The notes: generated from the sequence alone by a model not told the origin. A DNA stretch of 57,824 nucleotides from Thermoguttaceae bacterium (GCA_028694795.1 JAQVKF010000003.1:1-57824); one strand, 5' to 3'. Shown: positions 45,252-55,194, numbered from the stretch's first letter. Made by a program: numbers and translations.

Positions 45252-45407
45252 ACGGCAACGCGAGGACGCCAGTTTTTTTGGTGGTAACTCAAACTTTTAC
45301 CAGACGGTGGTAATTCAAACTGGATGAGCGGGTTTGCAAATCCGTTCGGATGGGCTGGGGGCGTTGCGGGCGATCCTGTCTTTCGGCCTTTACCCATTAG
45401 CGACCCG
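45252..45407. repeat. Intergenic gap with dispersed-repeat module
   Basis: Between 45250 and about 45350 lie CGGCAACGCGAGGACGCC, AACTTTTACCAGACGGTGG and TCAAACTGGATGAGCGGG, matching parts of the segment 54890-54985 and of 39757-39800. No gene. It separates the convergent sensor and glucuronate isomerase genes. Confidence 0.5.
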
Positions 45408-46865
45408 CTACATGTCGAACCCGAAATACCGAACGGCATTGAACCAACAGATGTTTTGGACCATCTGACCAATCATGTCGAAATCGTTCGGCAGCAACCC
45501 ACGTGTCATGTCGCGACCTAATAGATTACACAAAATACGCCGGAAATATTCATGACGTGTGTACGATAGGAACGAACGACTGTCGGTCAACATGCCGACA
45601 AAGAGGCTGAGCAATCCCTGATTTGATAACGATTCGAGCTGCTGTTCCATCCCATTTTTCTGGTCGAGAAACCACCAACCGGAACCGAACTGCATTTTGC
45701 CCGGTATCGAACCGTCCTGAAAATTACCGATCATCGTCGCCAGCACCTCGTTCATGGATGGATTGAGGTTGTACAGAATTGTTTTCGGCAGTTTTCCGGC
45801 ACAGTCTAATCGATCCAACAGCTTGGCCAACAACGAAGCAATCGGTTTATCTCCAATGGAATCGGCCCCTGCGTCCGGTCCGACCAACTTCCATAATCGT
45901 GTGCAATTATTGCGTTGAGGTCCGATATGCAGCTGCATCGTCCAGCCGGCCTCGGCATCCATTTCGCCAAACAAATTCATCAAAAATGACGAAAATTTAT
46001 CCCGAGCGTCCGGCATGATTTCCGTTCCACCACGTAACGTTTTGAACGTCGCGGTAACCTCCGCCTCTGTAAAATTACTGCCATGCGGTACTGTTAGGCC
46101 GTGATCGGACAGCCGACAGCCGTGGTCGTGGAAATATTGGTGCCGTTTGCGTAACGCTTCGACAAAATCGGACAGATTCCAAATATTCATCTTCGTCACC
46201 GCCTCGAGCTGATCGCACCAAGCGTTCCATGCAGTGGGCGATTCGGTCGCTCGCGCCCGGTCCGGACGGAATGTGGGCAACATTTGCGACGGAATATAGC
46301 TCTGTTTTTTTCCCGTTTTCAACGATTGATCGAGAATGTGTTTGCGATCCGTTTGAACTTTCGCATGAGCCGCTAAATCGTCCACCGGATCATCTGTCGT
46401 ACAAACAAGTGCCACCCGCATCTGTCGCATGATGCCGCGTGCGGAAAATTCCGGCGTCGCAAGCCGCTCATTCGCACGCTCCCACACCGAATCGGCTGTT
46501 TCAGGCGAAAGAAGACAATCGTCAATTCCCAACGGACGACGTAATTCCAAATGCGTCCAATGATACAATGGATTACGAAGGGTCCATGGCACCGTTTGTG
46601 CCCAGGCGCCGAATTTTTCACGTGGCGACGCGTTTCCGGTAATTTTCTCCTCTGGAATCCCCGCTGCACGCATTGCACGCCACTTATAATGGTCGCCAGC
46701 CAGCCATATTTCCGTTAAATTTTCAAATTGCCAATCCACTGCCACTTGTACTGGGGGTAAATGACAGTGATAATCAAGAATCGGAAGCTCAGCGGCATAT
46801 TCCTGATAGAGCCGGACCGCCGCGTCTGTTTCCAATAAAAAATTTTCTGTTAGAAAAGCACCCAT
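45408..46865 (-). CDS. uxaC: Glucuronate isomerase
   Basis: A 485-residue isomerase that converts D-glucuronate to D-fructuronate (and galacturonate to tagaturonate) in hexuronate catabolism. The N-terminal metal-binding motif is ILDYHCHLPP, and the central LHIGPQRNNCTRL and WWFLDQKNGM are characteristic of the UxaC family. Later conserved elements are MLTDSRSFLSYTRHEYFRR. ATG 46865 was chosen because GGAGG lies 10 bases before it. The frame is open 15 codons further. No other uronate genes (uxuA, kdgK) are nearby. Confidence 0.95.
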   Translation of the reverse strand: MGAFLTENFLLETDAAVRLYQEYAAELPILDYHCHLPPVQVAVDWQFENLTEIWLAGDHYKWRAMRAAGIPEEKITGNASPREKFGAWAQTVPWTLRNPLYHWTHLELRRPLGIDDCLLSPETADSVWERANERLATPEFSARGIMRQMRVALVCTTDDPVDDLAAHAKVQTDRKHILDQSLKTGKKQSYIPSQMLPTFRPDRARATESPTAWNAWCDQLEAVTKMNIWNLSDFVEALRKRHQYFHDHGCRLSDHGLTVPHGSNFTEAEVTATFKTLRGGTEIMPDARDKFSSFLMNLFGEMDAEAGWTMQLHIGPQRNNCTRLWKLVGPDAGADSIGDKPIASLLAKLLDRLDCAGKLPKTILYNLNPSMNEVLATMIGNFQDGSIPGKMQFGSGWWFLDQKNGMEQQLESLSNQGLLSLFVGMLTDSRSFLSYTRHEYFRRILCNLLGRDMTRGLLPNDFDMIGQMVQNICWFNAVRYFGFDM

Positions 46866-47099
46866 TTTGTTAAAACCTCCCAAAATATTACAGTGGATGA
46901 AAGGATGCACGCCCGGTTGGCTTGAAATTCATTTTATACGGGTTTTACTGAAAAAAGAAGTTCCCTTGGTCGAAAAAGAATATGACGTGGGATGCGGACG
47001 GCTGATCGCATTCTTTTGTTCAGAAGAGTGTGATTTTGGCGGTTGCCAAAATTCCTGTTTTACCTAAATTCTGTCCTTACCCAACAGTTGCTTTTGAAT

Positions 47100-48497
47100 A
47101 TGAAGCATCCTACCCTTAACCATGACTCGCGAACGTTCCGTTTCACAAGTCCAGTCACTTGTGTTTGGGATGCTGTTTGGATAGGAATCTCCATTTTCTC
47201 ATCTTGGCTCATTTTCTCATGTTCGTTTTTTTTCTCATCTTCGCTTTCCGCTCAAACGGTTTCCAATGACTTGGTCTCTGAAACGGATGGTCCGAAAATC
47301 GTAGAAGCTCCGACGCAAACGACGATTACGCGGTTAGACGCCTCGTCATTACGCGACTTGCATCCGTGGTCGGATACTCCGACGGGTTCGTGGAAGCGTT
47401 GCCTTATCATGACCGAAACGCTTGACGAAAAAGGACAGACGCTTTTTTCGAGTACGCGCGAGAACCGAATCACGCTGGAAGCGTTCGAACCGGCAGGCGC
47501 ACGATTACGTATCGAATCGACGGTCGAGCTTTCGGCAAGTGAAATGGGTGAATCTGCAGGGTCTGGTAAAAATAAACGGGTCGTTTTTGATCCACATCCA
47601 CGCATTGTGATTGAACCGTTTCTTCCAGGTTTGCCAAATATTTCCGTTGTAAGGCCGGAGATTCCGGGTTCAGGAGAACGGAAATCGGACACCCCTGTGG
47701 ATGCTCAAAAGTCTCTTTTGGATCTGCCAGAGCGTTCATCTGATCTCGCTGACACCTTTGGAGTTCCAGTGGAGCGTGGTTCGGAAGGCGAGGAGGCGCC
47801 GAGCGTGATACAGCCGCCAATCGTACCGGGGATTTTGCCGATGCCAGCGCCGGGTTTGCGACCGCTACTGCCGATTCGATCGCTGGGTGAGGCGGAAACC
47901 GCGGATCCAGCGAAGACTGATTCCCTCGCGACGGAGAACGAAACGGTTGTGTCGGGTGATTCCGCTGGTACGCTTCGCTTCGGCAAAGTGCAATCTGAGA
48001 CGTTGCTCATTGATGGCCGTTCGATACCGTGTTCCGTACAAACGGTCTCGTACGAAGACACGGAACGTCGGATTGTGTCGGTGTTGTACTACAATAAACA
48101 AGTGGTGCCCTATCTTTTTCGGCGTAAAACGACGATCCACCATCGTAAAACGGACGAGTTGCTCACGGAGCAGACGTTTGAGGTGCATTCACTTGAAAAG
48201 CAGCTTGTGTTTCGCCGTGGTGAGCCGCAACGTCGATTTATCCAATCGCGATTATTGGAGCGTACGGGTGGTAACGAGACGACCACTTACATGCTTTCGC
48301 TTCCAGAGGTACCCGGCCGCGTGGTCCGTTATACAATGGGGCAAAAAAATAGTAAAGGACGTTTGCTTTCCGCCGTTTCGATGTCGCTTTTGGATTTTGG
48401 CAGCGGCGAAATACCCCCACAGATTGAATCTACGGACGCGGTACTTCCGAGCGACGCACGTCCCACAGAACTCTCGCTTCCGGCAATGAACCGTTGA
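47100..48497 (+). CDS. Secreted protein of unknown function
   Basis: A 465-residue protein. A long hydrophobic signal (about 25-52, ISIFSSWLIFSCSFFF) ends near SLSAQT, so it is probably exported. The mature chain is beta-rich with a Pro-rich linker (about 170-240). The second half includes QTVSYEDTERRIVSVLYYNK and TTIHHRKTDELLTEQTFEVH. No family was recognised. The start is uncertain: ATG 47100 has no clear ribosome site, and a TTG at 47043 is in frame. It is divergent from uxaC. Confidence 0.72.
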   Translation: MKHPTLNHDSRTFRFTSPVTCVWDAVWIGISIFSSWLIFSCSFFFSSSLSAQTVSNDLVSETDGPKIVEAPTQTTITRLDASSLRDLHPWSDTPTGSWKRCLIMTETLDEKGQTLFSSTRENRITLEAFEPAGARLRIESTVELSASEMGESAGSGKNKRVVFDPHPRIVIEPFLPGLPNISVVRPEIPGSGERKSDTPVDAQKSLLDLPERSSDLADTFGVPVERGSEGEEAPSVIQPPIVPGILPMPAPGLRPLLPIRSLGEAETADPAKTDSLATENETVVSGDSAGTLRFGKVQSETLLIDGRSIPCSVQTVSYEDTERRIVSVLYYNKQVVPYLFRRKTTIHHRKTDELLTEQTFEVHSLEKQLVFRRGEPQRRFIQSRLLERTGGNETTTYMLSLPEVPGRVVRYTMGQKNSKGRLLSAVSMSLLDFGSGEIPPQIESTDAVLPSDARPTELSLPAMNR

Positions 48498-48817
48498 TGT
48501 ACCGCTCTGAGCGCTGACAACGCAAGTCGTGAGGGCCTTTTGCTAGACGTTGGTGTGCCAGCGGACCGACTGCCCGTAGGGCCGGGAGGGTTTCTTATGA
48601 GGTGTTGATTTGCCAGTATCAGGTAAAAAGTTATTTTTCTTCGCACTTTTACCATAATAATCATAGAGGGTGAACCGATGTGGTTTCCCCCCTCATTCCA
48701 GAGTTTTGGTTCCATTCGATGGGTGCTGGTGCCTATTTTTATTGCAGAATCGCATCCCAGTTGTAGCCCAGTGTGGAATCGGAACAAGTATCATGGTAAA
48801 GGCTAAGGAGAAAAATC
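48498..48817. repeat. Intergenic region with repeat-family words
   Basis: A 320-bp gap. CCTTTTGCTAGACGTTGGTGTGCC (48537-48560), GACTGCCCGTAGGGCCGGG (48569-48587) and CCAGTATCAGGTAAAAAG (48613-48630) belong to the dispersed family. The remainder leads to the start of the small secreted-protein gene and holds nothing else recognised. Confidence 0.5.
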
Positions 48818-49192
48818 ATGCGAAGTATCTTACGTAACGGATTCATCGGTGTGGTCGCACTTTTGGGCATGGGATACTTGACAATGACAGCGAGTGCCCA
48901 GATCATCATCGATTATCATCACCACGGTCGCAGCGTCGGCCTGATTATTGGTGACTACCCGCCGCCGTGTCCAGACCATCGTTACGATTATCCGCCGCCA
49001 CCGCGTCCGAACCATCGCTACGATTGTCCACCACCACGATACGAACATCACGGAATGTATCATACCTATCGTAATTCAGCCACGGGCGAATATCGTCGTG
49101 TGGCGCCCAACGGGCATACCACCTATCGTCCATTTTACGGGCATCCGGTCGTCGAACAGCCGTTTCCAGGACATCCGTACATTGCACGGTAG
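48818..49192 (+). CDS. Small secreted Pro/His/Tyr-rich protein
   Basis: A 124-residue protein. A signal peptide (about 1-28, GFIGVVALLGMGYLTMTASAQ) is followed by a mature chain of tandem motifs close to YPPPxxPxHRYD (three copies, about 47-75) and further His/Tyr/Pro-rich sequence. AAGGAG lies 8 bases before the ATG. A good terminator follows at 49348-49390. The His/Tyr/Pro composition fits a metal-binding or matrix role, but this is only composition. No family was recognised. Confidence 0.75.
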   Translation: MRSILRNGFIGVVALLGMGYLTMTASAQIIIDYHHHGRSVGLIIGDYPPPCPDHRYDYPPPPRPNHRYDCPPPRYEHHGMYHTYRNSATGEYRRVAPNGHTTYRPFYGHPVVEQPFPGHPYIAR

Positions 49193-49347
49193 CTCGATAT
49201 GCCACCATCATGCCCATTCGTCTGGCTGAACAATGACACGGTCCCTAAGTCAATCCCAAAAACGGGACAACCGTTTAGAAATGGTCCGCTAGTGCATCCA
49301 AACAGATTTGCGGCACCAGCGCCTAGCAAAGAGTTTGTGAAAGATTC

Positions 49348-49390
49348 GGGAAGACCTTCTTCGGAAAGTCTCCCCATTTTTTTATTTTAA
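49348..49390 (+). terminator. Rho-independent terminator
   Basis: GGGAAGAC, C, TTC, loop TTCG, GAA, A, GTCTCCCC, then ATTTTTTTATTTT. The stem is interrupted by one mismatch and a small internal loop, and closes on a TTCG tetraloop. It follows the small secreted-protein gene by about 155 bases and lies 37 bases from the convergent serS stop. Confidence 0.8.
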
Positions 49391-49426
49391 CGAGATGATA
49401 CGTTAATCGTATCCGCGTCTTACCGC

Positions 49427-50689
49427 TTATTTTCCGATCAATTCCTTGCCAACCCATTTTTGCAGCACATCCGGAACACGGATCGTTCCATCCGCTTGCT
49501 GATGGTTTTCCAACACCGCGATCAACGCTCGGCTGATCGCCACCGCCGTACCATTGAGCGTGTGAACATACTGCGTGCCCTTTTCACCTGGTGTGCGGAA
49601 ACGAATGTCCAGCCGACGTGCCTGGTAATCCGTACAGTTCGAGGTGCTGGTGACCTCGCCATATTTGTCTCGCCCCGGCATCCACGCTTCCAAGTCATAT
49701 TTGCGGTACGCTGGTCCCCCCAAATCACCCGTTGGTGTGTCAATCACTCGGTATGGAACCTCTAAACCATCAAAAATACGGCACTCGATCCGACGTAAAT
49801 TCTCTAACATCGCCTCACTCTCTTCTGGTTTCGTGTAGGCAAACATTTCCACCTTTGTGAATTGATGCACACGATAAATGCCGCGCGATTCACGTCCATG
49901 TGCACCGGCTTCCGTACGGAAACAGTGGCTGATGCCGCAAATTTTGATCGGTAATTGACCAATGTCGATTGTCTGGCTGGAGAACATGCCGCCCAGCGTG
50001 ATTTCTGCCGTTGCCACAAGACTCAAATCAGTGTTATCGATACTATAAATCTGGGTCTCAGGGCCACGCGGAATAAAACCGATGCCCTGCAGAATCTCAT
50101 TACGAGCCAAGTCAGGCGTGGTCGTCAACGTAAATCCCTCATCCATCAGGATTCCCAACGCATAACGTTGGAGAGCGAGCTCAAGTAATACGCCCTCGTT
50201 TTTCAGAAAGTAGAAACCGTGCCCCGATGTTTTGGCGCCGGAATCGAAGTCGATCAGGTCATGTTTGGCAGCGAGTTCCACATGGTCGAGCGGTTTGAAA
50301 TCGAGTTTTCGGATAGGTGTTTTTCCAAACGCGACCTCGGTCGGTTCCATACCAATCGGGGCGCTCGGATGGGTTAGATTTGGAATTTCACGCAAGAGTC
50401 GATCCTGTTCCGCATTGATTTCGTCCATACGTTTTTGGACTTCATCCGCTTGGGCACGCAGAGCACGGCCTTCTTCTTTGCGTGCGTCACGCTCGGTGGA
50501 ATCTTTCGCCTTACCGATCGTTTTGGCCACTTCATTAGCTTGACAATTGAGCTGGTCCAGTTCAATCTGTGTCTGTTTACGCTGTTCTTCCAGCTCGACA
50601 ACGCGGTCCACGTCGGCCTTTACGCCGCGATTCTGGTTGTTTTGCTTGACGATTTCGACATTTGCGACGACCCATTTGCGATCTAACAT
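49427..50689 (-). CDS. serS: Seryl-tRNA synthetase
   Basis: A 420-residue class-II aminoacyl-tRNA synthetase that charges tRNA-Ser (and tRNA-Sec). The N-terminal part (about 30-100) is the long antiparallel coiled-coil arm. Motif 2 is HCFRTEAGAHGRESRGIYRV and motif 3 includes HTLNGTAVAISRALIAVLEN. Serine-binding residues in TAEI and KVEMF are present. Start 50689 was chosen because the family begins MLD at this point. The frame is open 34 codons further upstream without resemblance. Confidence 0.97.
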   Translation of the reverse strand: MLDRKWVVANVEIVKQNNQNRGVKADVDRVVELEEQRKQTQIELDQLNCQANEVAKTIGKAKDSTERDARKEEGRALRAQADEVQKRMDEINAEQDRLLREIPNLTHPSAPIGMEPTEVAFGKTPIRKLDFKPLDHVELAAKHDLIDFDSGAKTSGHGFYFLKNEGVLLELALQRYALGILMDEGFTLTTTPDLARNEILQGIGFIPRGPETQIYSIDNTDLSLVATAEITLGGMFSSQTIDIGQLPIKICGISHCFRTEAGAHGRESRGIYRVHQFTKVEMFAYTKPEESEAMLENLRRIECRIFDGLEVPYRVIDTPTGDLGGPAYRKYDLEAWMPGRDKYGEVTSTSNCTDYQARRLDIRFRTPGEKGTQYVHTLNGTAVAISRALIAVLENHQQADGTIRVPDVLQKWVGKELIGK

Positions 50690-51454
50690 GGTTGTTTTCC
50701 CACCACTATTTGAAGATACGGATTCCTGTTGGAGGGGCGACGATGGGATATGTCCGAAAACACTCCTTTTTTCCAAGGAAAAACCTTCCATCGGAAGATT
50801 TTGATGGAACCATTCGGGTCACGCGGCGGCTTGGCGGCTGGCGACCATCAGGCAGATGCCCAAAGTTTCGAAACATATTTGGACGTCATTATCCAACGGA
50901 GCGACAATGTACCCATATTTATACCGTCTTTCAATATTTTTACCACCATATACGGCAGTCTCTCGGGAAGATTGAAAAAATACGCATCGGCACATAATGC
51001 GAAACCAACCGGAGTGGGCCATACGTAAGCTTTTTTACCTGACGTTGGTGCTTTTTGTCTCCCTCCCGACTTGCTACGCCAGCGATCGGGTTGGAGTGGA
51101 ATATCGGACGGTACGTGGTAGATTCAACTAGGGCGTTTATGTGAACAGGTCCTAGACGCACAAACGTCAATATCAATCGACATAAACCACCCAGACTGTG
51201 GTCATTTCACTCTTGGTTATCGGTTTTTTACGATGTGATTATATGTGAACACTTCCTGGATTTGATCGGCTCTGAAAGCAACACTTTTGATCGAAATTTT
51301 GCGCTATTTTTCAGGCCGTTCACGACCTGTTTATATGCTTGCCTTCGCATAAAATCAGACACTCTTGGAGATGATTATCGGCAAAATTTCCATTTTTTCC
51401 GCGTTTGCCTCTCCTCTTCGATATTAAATGGGGAAATTGTTTCTGATACTCAAG
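50690..51454. repeat. Intergenic region with a compact dispersed-repeat module
   Basis: A 765-bp gap. From 51030 to 51260 it is repeat DNA: TTTTTTACCTGACGTTGGTGC (51030-51050), a module to about 51120, and a compact reverse-oriented element at 51128-51259. Upstream, a GGAGGGG-ATG at 50743 begins an 84-codon Lys/Arg/His-rich frame of no recognised family, which was not annotated. From 51260 to 51454 nothing is recognised. Confidence 0.55.
51128..51259. repeat. Compact element made of the AT-rich left module
   Basis: A 132-bp unit in reverse orientation. It matches only the left module of the copy at 25654-25755. Its left edge reads CTAGGGCGTTTATG then TGAACAGGTCCTAG, an imperfect palindrome, and its right edge TGTGAACACTTCCTGG. 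It could be a deletion derivative or an independently mobile short form. Confidence 0.6.
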
Positions 51455-52090
51455 TTATTTCTGGTGAATTATTCCATTCTGATCTATGGTCTGATTTCCG
51501 GTTTTACCCATCGAGCCATCGCTTGCCGCAAACAAATACTGACCATCACTCAGGGGACGCGTATCCACAAGCAACGCTCGCAACTCATCTGAGGGGCCAA
51601 GATGAATCTGATTGCCTTCGTTATCTGTACAGATATACAGATATGGTCCAACCATAAAAACTCCTAGGCGTTTTGGAATGAGAGCCTCTATTGGAAAATC
51701 TGGATTTCCGGTTAACTCTTCTCGGCATCCCGATCGCTCTGCGAATCGTTTCATAGCCTGTTTGATAACCTCCGGACTGGTGGTGGCCAAATGATTTCGA
51801 TGAATTTCATTCGTTACACTTTCGGGCTTATCGTTTATGGGTAGCATAAAATCGGATTCTGCCCACAAATAAAGATTGAATTCGTGCAAGACCGAAGTTT
51901 GCCTTGAATCCGACACTGCATCTCGGATAAAAGTCCCCCCCTTTGCGATGGAATAGACGATTACAGATAATAGTATCACACCGAAAATTCCACAAAGAAT
52001 CTTTCGCAGATTATCATATAAGCGGGGCTTTCCTCGGGCAAATTTTGCTGATAATGGGGTGGATTCCAATTCTGCATTTCTGTCTTGCAT
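51455..52090 (-). CDS. Hypothetical protein with one N-terminal membrane span
   Basis: A 211-residue protein. A polar N-terminus of about 28 residues is followed by one span (ILCGIFGVILLSVIVYSI) and a soluble domain (about 60-211). Visible features are LYLWAESDFMLPINDKPES and PKRLGVFMVGPYLYICTD. No family was recognised. ATG 52090 was chosen because AGGA lies 6 bases before it. ATGs at 52108 and 52120 are in frame with weaker sites. Confidence 0.7.
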   Translation of the reverse strand: MQDRNAELESTPLSAKFARGKPRLYDNLRKILCGIFGVILLSVIVYSIAKGGTFIRDAVSDSRQTSVLHEFNLYLWAESDFMLPINDKPESVTNEIHRNHLATTSPEVIKQAMKRFAERSGCREELTGNPDFPIEALIPKRLGVFMVGPYLYICTDNEGNQIHLGPSDELRALLVDTRPLSDGQYLFAASDGSMGKTGNQTIDQNGIIHQK

Positions 52091-52758
52091 GACTTTTCCT
52101 GATTCCATACGAAATTTCATCCTGTATGTTTGCGTGTTACCTGCATGGCGTACGCTATCTTGGCGGTAACTGATTAAACTGATCTTAATGTTTTACATTT
52201 TATTCGCTGTTACGATACAGTCTACCGTGGCGGCTTCTTTTGTTTCACGTTCTATTTTTAGCATCGCCTGGAGATTGGTTAGGACGGTGGAATATGCGGA
52301 ATTACGACCAAAATGGGTGACAGTCACTGCGGCTTCAGATCCTGTTAAAACATACGTAAACTATACAATAAGCCAGTGATATCTGGCGAATTTTCGTTAT
52401 CTGGCATGGCAAAAATTCAATCAATCGCTTGGGTTCACATTTCCACCACGTCATACAGCATATCAAGCCGGAAGGATTGATAAACCTGCCACCCCATTCC
52501 CTAGGGCATATTCACACCAGTGGCCGCCCGAATCGAAGCGACCAGCTGTACCATCGTCAGATAAAAAGGGTGAACCGACGCATGCCTGGAACGAAGTGAC
52601 CATCCGAACGGATCCGAACGGATTTGTATACCTGTTTACTCGGCTGGGACCACCACCGTCCGGTAAAAAGCGGCACGTTGTCGTCCGTCCGGACGATTTT
52701 GGTGTCAACCTCGTGGTGGTGACAACCGAGATACAACACCCTCGCGTTGTCGTTGCTT
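52091..52758. repeat. Intergenic region with a reverse-oriented repeat fragment
   Basis: A 670-bp gap. The element fragment begins at 52501 with CTAGGGCATATTCACACCAG and runs to about 52680, with GCGACCAGCTGTACCATCGTC, AGATAAAAAGGGTGAACCGACG and the word ACCACCGTCCGGTAAAAAG. It parallels 14337-14490 but lacks the hairpin core. A 63-codon frame at 52188-52379 has no ribosome site and no family. Elsewhere nothing was recognised. Confidence 0.55.
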
Positions 52759-54828
52759 TCATTTCGCTTCAAACAGAAAACGATAATTGAATCGTCGATT
52801 CGGCGCGGTATCACCTGCCGTACAGAATGAAATCGGATCCCTCAACTCCGCGGCGTTATCGCTCCATTTGAAATCGAACTGAATCTGATCCGTCGTCGCT
52901 CCCAACACCGAACGTGGAAGAGTGATTGCCAACCGATTGTCTACCACCTGATACGCCAGTGTATCCGCCTCGTCCCACGTCTGACTTTTCGTGTTCCATC
53001 GTTTGAGCGTCGTTTCTTGCGTGTTCACCACGTTTTGATTCACGAGCAACTCATAGCCGAACCAGCCGGTTTGCGGATTCTGATCGGTATCGATGAACAG
53101 CAGCATCCAATTCGGATCGGTGGCAGGCGTGAGCCGCTCGGCGGTCTCGGCCATCACGTAAAGATTGTCCGCGTCGACCGTGATTTTACTCGTTACCACA
53201 TCGTTGCGGCCTGTCGTATCGACGTAGTGTAAACCGCTGTATCCCGGATGATCGCGATGGAACGTGTCGCCATAGGTGTCACGATATTCCACTTCGACCT
53301 GATCCCACGTGGAGAGCGGCTTACCATCGGTGAGGGTCACGGTACCGCGATTCACCGGAATCGGACGAACGCCTTTGTAACGCCGAATATTTTGGGCCAT
53401 CTGCATATAGTAGTTGTCTGTATATCCACCCTTCATCGGTTGGATACAACGATTAAACTCAGAATTATACTGATCGACGAAGAAATAGGTCGCGTCTTTA
53501 CCTCGCCGCATAAAATTGATGCTGTCGAGCGTTGATTGCTCGTGATATTTTCCCGCCGTCCATTCGTTCCAGTCGTTAATGTATAGGAATCGCGGCTGAA
53601 CGCTTAACGCCTCTTCCCAACGATCCTGAAAATAAATACCATACGCTTCCGGATGTTCAACCGTTTTGCCAAGCCATGGAACGAACGTCGGTTTCGGTAG
53701 ATCATGTTCATCCAATTCCGGTTCTCCATGTTCTTTTGTCCATGATTTACCGATGAGCGACGAAGGATGTTGCGCCGGAGTGACTGCCGCTTCTTCCAGC
53801 TGCCCCGCATGTTTCGAGACCATCTCTAACGGTGTCATTTTCTGGACGTTCTGATCGCCCATATCATATCCAAAAGACCAGGTATCTTCCGTTCCGATGA
53901 ATCGCTTGCCCGCCCACTTGTAATATCCCCACCACATGGTGCGTAGAGTGAAAAATTCGCGGACTTCCTTCGTATAATCCCGATAAAATTCGTCCGCGTA
54001 GTCTGGATCGCCATAATGTGGGTGATTCGGATCGGTCTTGGCCGCTGGATCGTAATGCGGGTTCGGGTGCTGAATCTTATCGGTATTGGCATCGACATTT
54101 GGTGTGCTATTGTACATCAATAGCGGTTTGCCATCCCAATAGAACCAGAGGTCGGGAAAGCGATTTTCCTTATAAATTCGATCGTAAAGGTCCTGTACGA
54201 CGGTGATTGATGGACCGTTGAATGACCAGAAACAGAACTTCGGGACAGGATTGCCCTCGGCCTTCATCTGTTCCATCGTAGTGAACAAAACTTCCCATTC
54301 GTCCCAATATCGCACGGCATTGGTCACGTCGAGAATAATGACATCGACCCCAGCGTCTGACAACATCGACATATCTTTCCGAATGACGTAGGTGTCTTGG
54401 CTGAGGAAATATCCCATTTCCGGTTCGCCCCAGTGGAAGGAACCGCCTTTCCATGCGGGGTTTTGGGCATTGAGCCGCGCTTCCGGATGCTCGGCCAAAA
54501 TTTTGGTCACATCGCTTTGGTAGGGCGGCGTACCTTGGCCTAACCCTTGTGTGTGCCAGGTGATATAAAAAATTCCGACGACACGTGGCTGGTCTGTTTT
54601 GACCTCGCCAGCTATGTCGATGAGCGGCATGGATCGCCCGAGCGCGTCACTAGCGACCCAGGTATCGGCGAAAAGATCACGCGGAGCGGTCGTTTCCGCC
54701 TGAGCGGCGTGGACACAGAGGCCGGAGAGAGCCGCAAAGCACATAACGCAGAAACTGGACACGGCTAGCACAGTCCGAGGTGGTGCCATCCGTGCGGATG
54801 AAATCGCGAGAGATAATAGTAATTTCAT
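52759..54828 (-). CDS. Secreted GH99/WbsX-like protein with CBM9-like end
   Basis: A 689-residue protein. The signal (LAVSSFCVMCFAALSGLCVH, then AAQA) leads to a TIM-barrel-like domain. VVGIFYITWHTQG and VDVIILDVTNAV are the early strands and the late YINDWNEWTAG is the WNEW motif of GH99- and WbsX-type proteins. The last 130 residues (about 555-689) look like a CBM9/DOMON carbohydrate-binding domain with NWMLLFIDTDQNPQTGWFGY. ATG 54828 was chosen because AAGG lies 9 bases before it and the signal follows. The substrate is unknown; an extracellular polysaccharide role is inferred. Confidence 0.82.
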   Translation of the reverse strand: MKLLLSLAISSARMAPPRTVLAVSSFCVMCFAALSGLCVHAAQAETTAPRDLFADTWVASDALGRSMPLIDIAGEVKTDQPRVVGIFYITWHTQGLGQGTPPYQSDVTKILAEHPEARLNAQNPAWKGGSFHWGEPEMGYFLSQDTYVIRKDMSMLSDAGVDVIILDVTNAVRYWDEWEVLFTTMEQMKAEGNPVPKFCFWSFNGPSITVVQDLYDRIYKENRFPDLWFYWDGKPLLMYNSTPNVDANTDKIQHPNPHYDPAAKTDPNHPHYGDPDYADEFYRDYTKEVREFFTLRTMWWGYYKWAGKRFIGTEDTWSFGYDMGDQNVQKMTPLEMVSKHAGQLEEAAVTPAQHPSSLIGKSWTKEHGEPELDEHDLPKPTFVPWLGKTVEHPEAYGIYFQDRWEEALSVQPRFLYINDWNEWTAGKYHEQSTLDSINFMRRGKDATYFFVDQYNSEFNRCIQPMKGGYTDNYYMQMAQNIRRYKGVRPIPVNRGTVTLTDGKPLSTWDQVEVEYRDTYGDTFHRDHPGYSGLHYVDTTGRNDVVTSKITVDADNLYVMAETAERLTPATDPNWMLLFIDTDQNPQTGWFGYELLVNQNVVNTQETTLKRWNTKSQTWDEADTLAYQVVDNRLAITLPRSVLGATTDQIQFDFKWSDNAAELRDPISFCTAGDTAPNRRFNYRFLFEAK

Positions 54829-55194
54829 GAAATAAACCTTTCGTTGGACGTAATGTAAGGGGCTTGTCTTATGGAATACTGGCTCCAACTCGGCGGCAAC
54901 GCGAGGATGCCCGTATCCCAGTTCGCACTTTTTACTAGATGATGGTGATTCAAACTCGGTGAGCAGGACTGCCAAACCGTTCGAACGGTCGCCTGCGGCT
55001 TTCGGCCATCACTAGTCGAATCTACTACATACCGCTAAATTTCCTATCCCAACCCCACTGTCCGCGCGGCGGGGCAGGAGAAAGGTAAAAAGTTTTACAC
55101 CATTTTAACAGACGGTGAGGCCAAACTAAACGGAGGCCGATGGAAAAAAGGAGATTCGGTGGAATTCATGAAAAAGGGTAGTCAGAGCTTTGTC

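Noticed and set aside
50743-50997. 84-codon frame after a GGAGGGG site, divergent from serS
   Set aside because: The ribosome-like site is good, but the product is Lys/Arg/His-rich without a recognisable fold and other frames here are equally open.
52188-52379. 63-codon frame with a hydrophobic start
   Set aside because: There is no ribosome site and no family resemblance, and it lies in a repeat-bearing gap.
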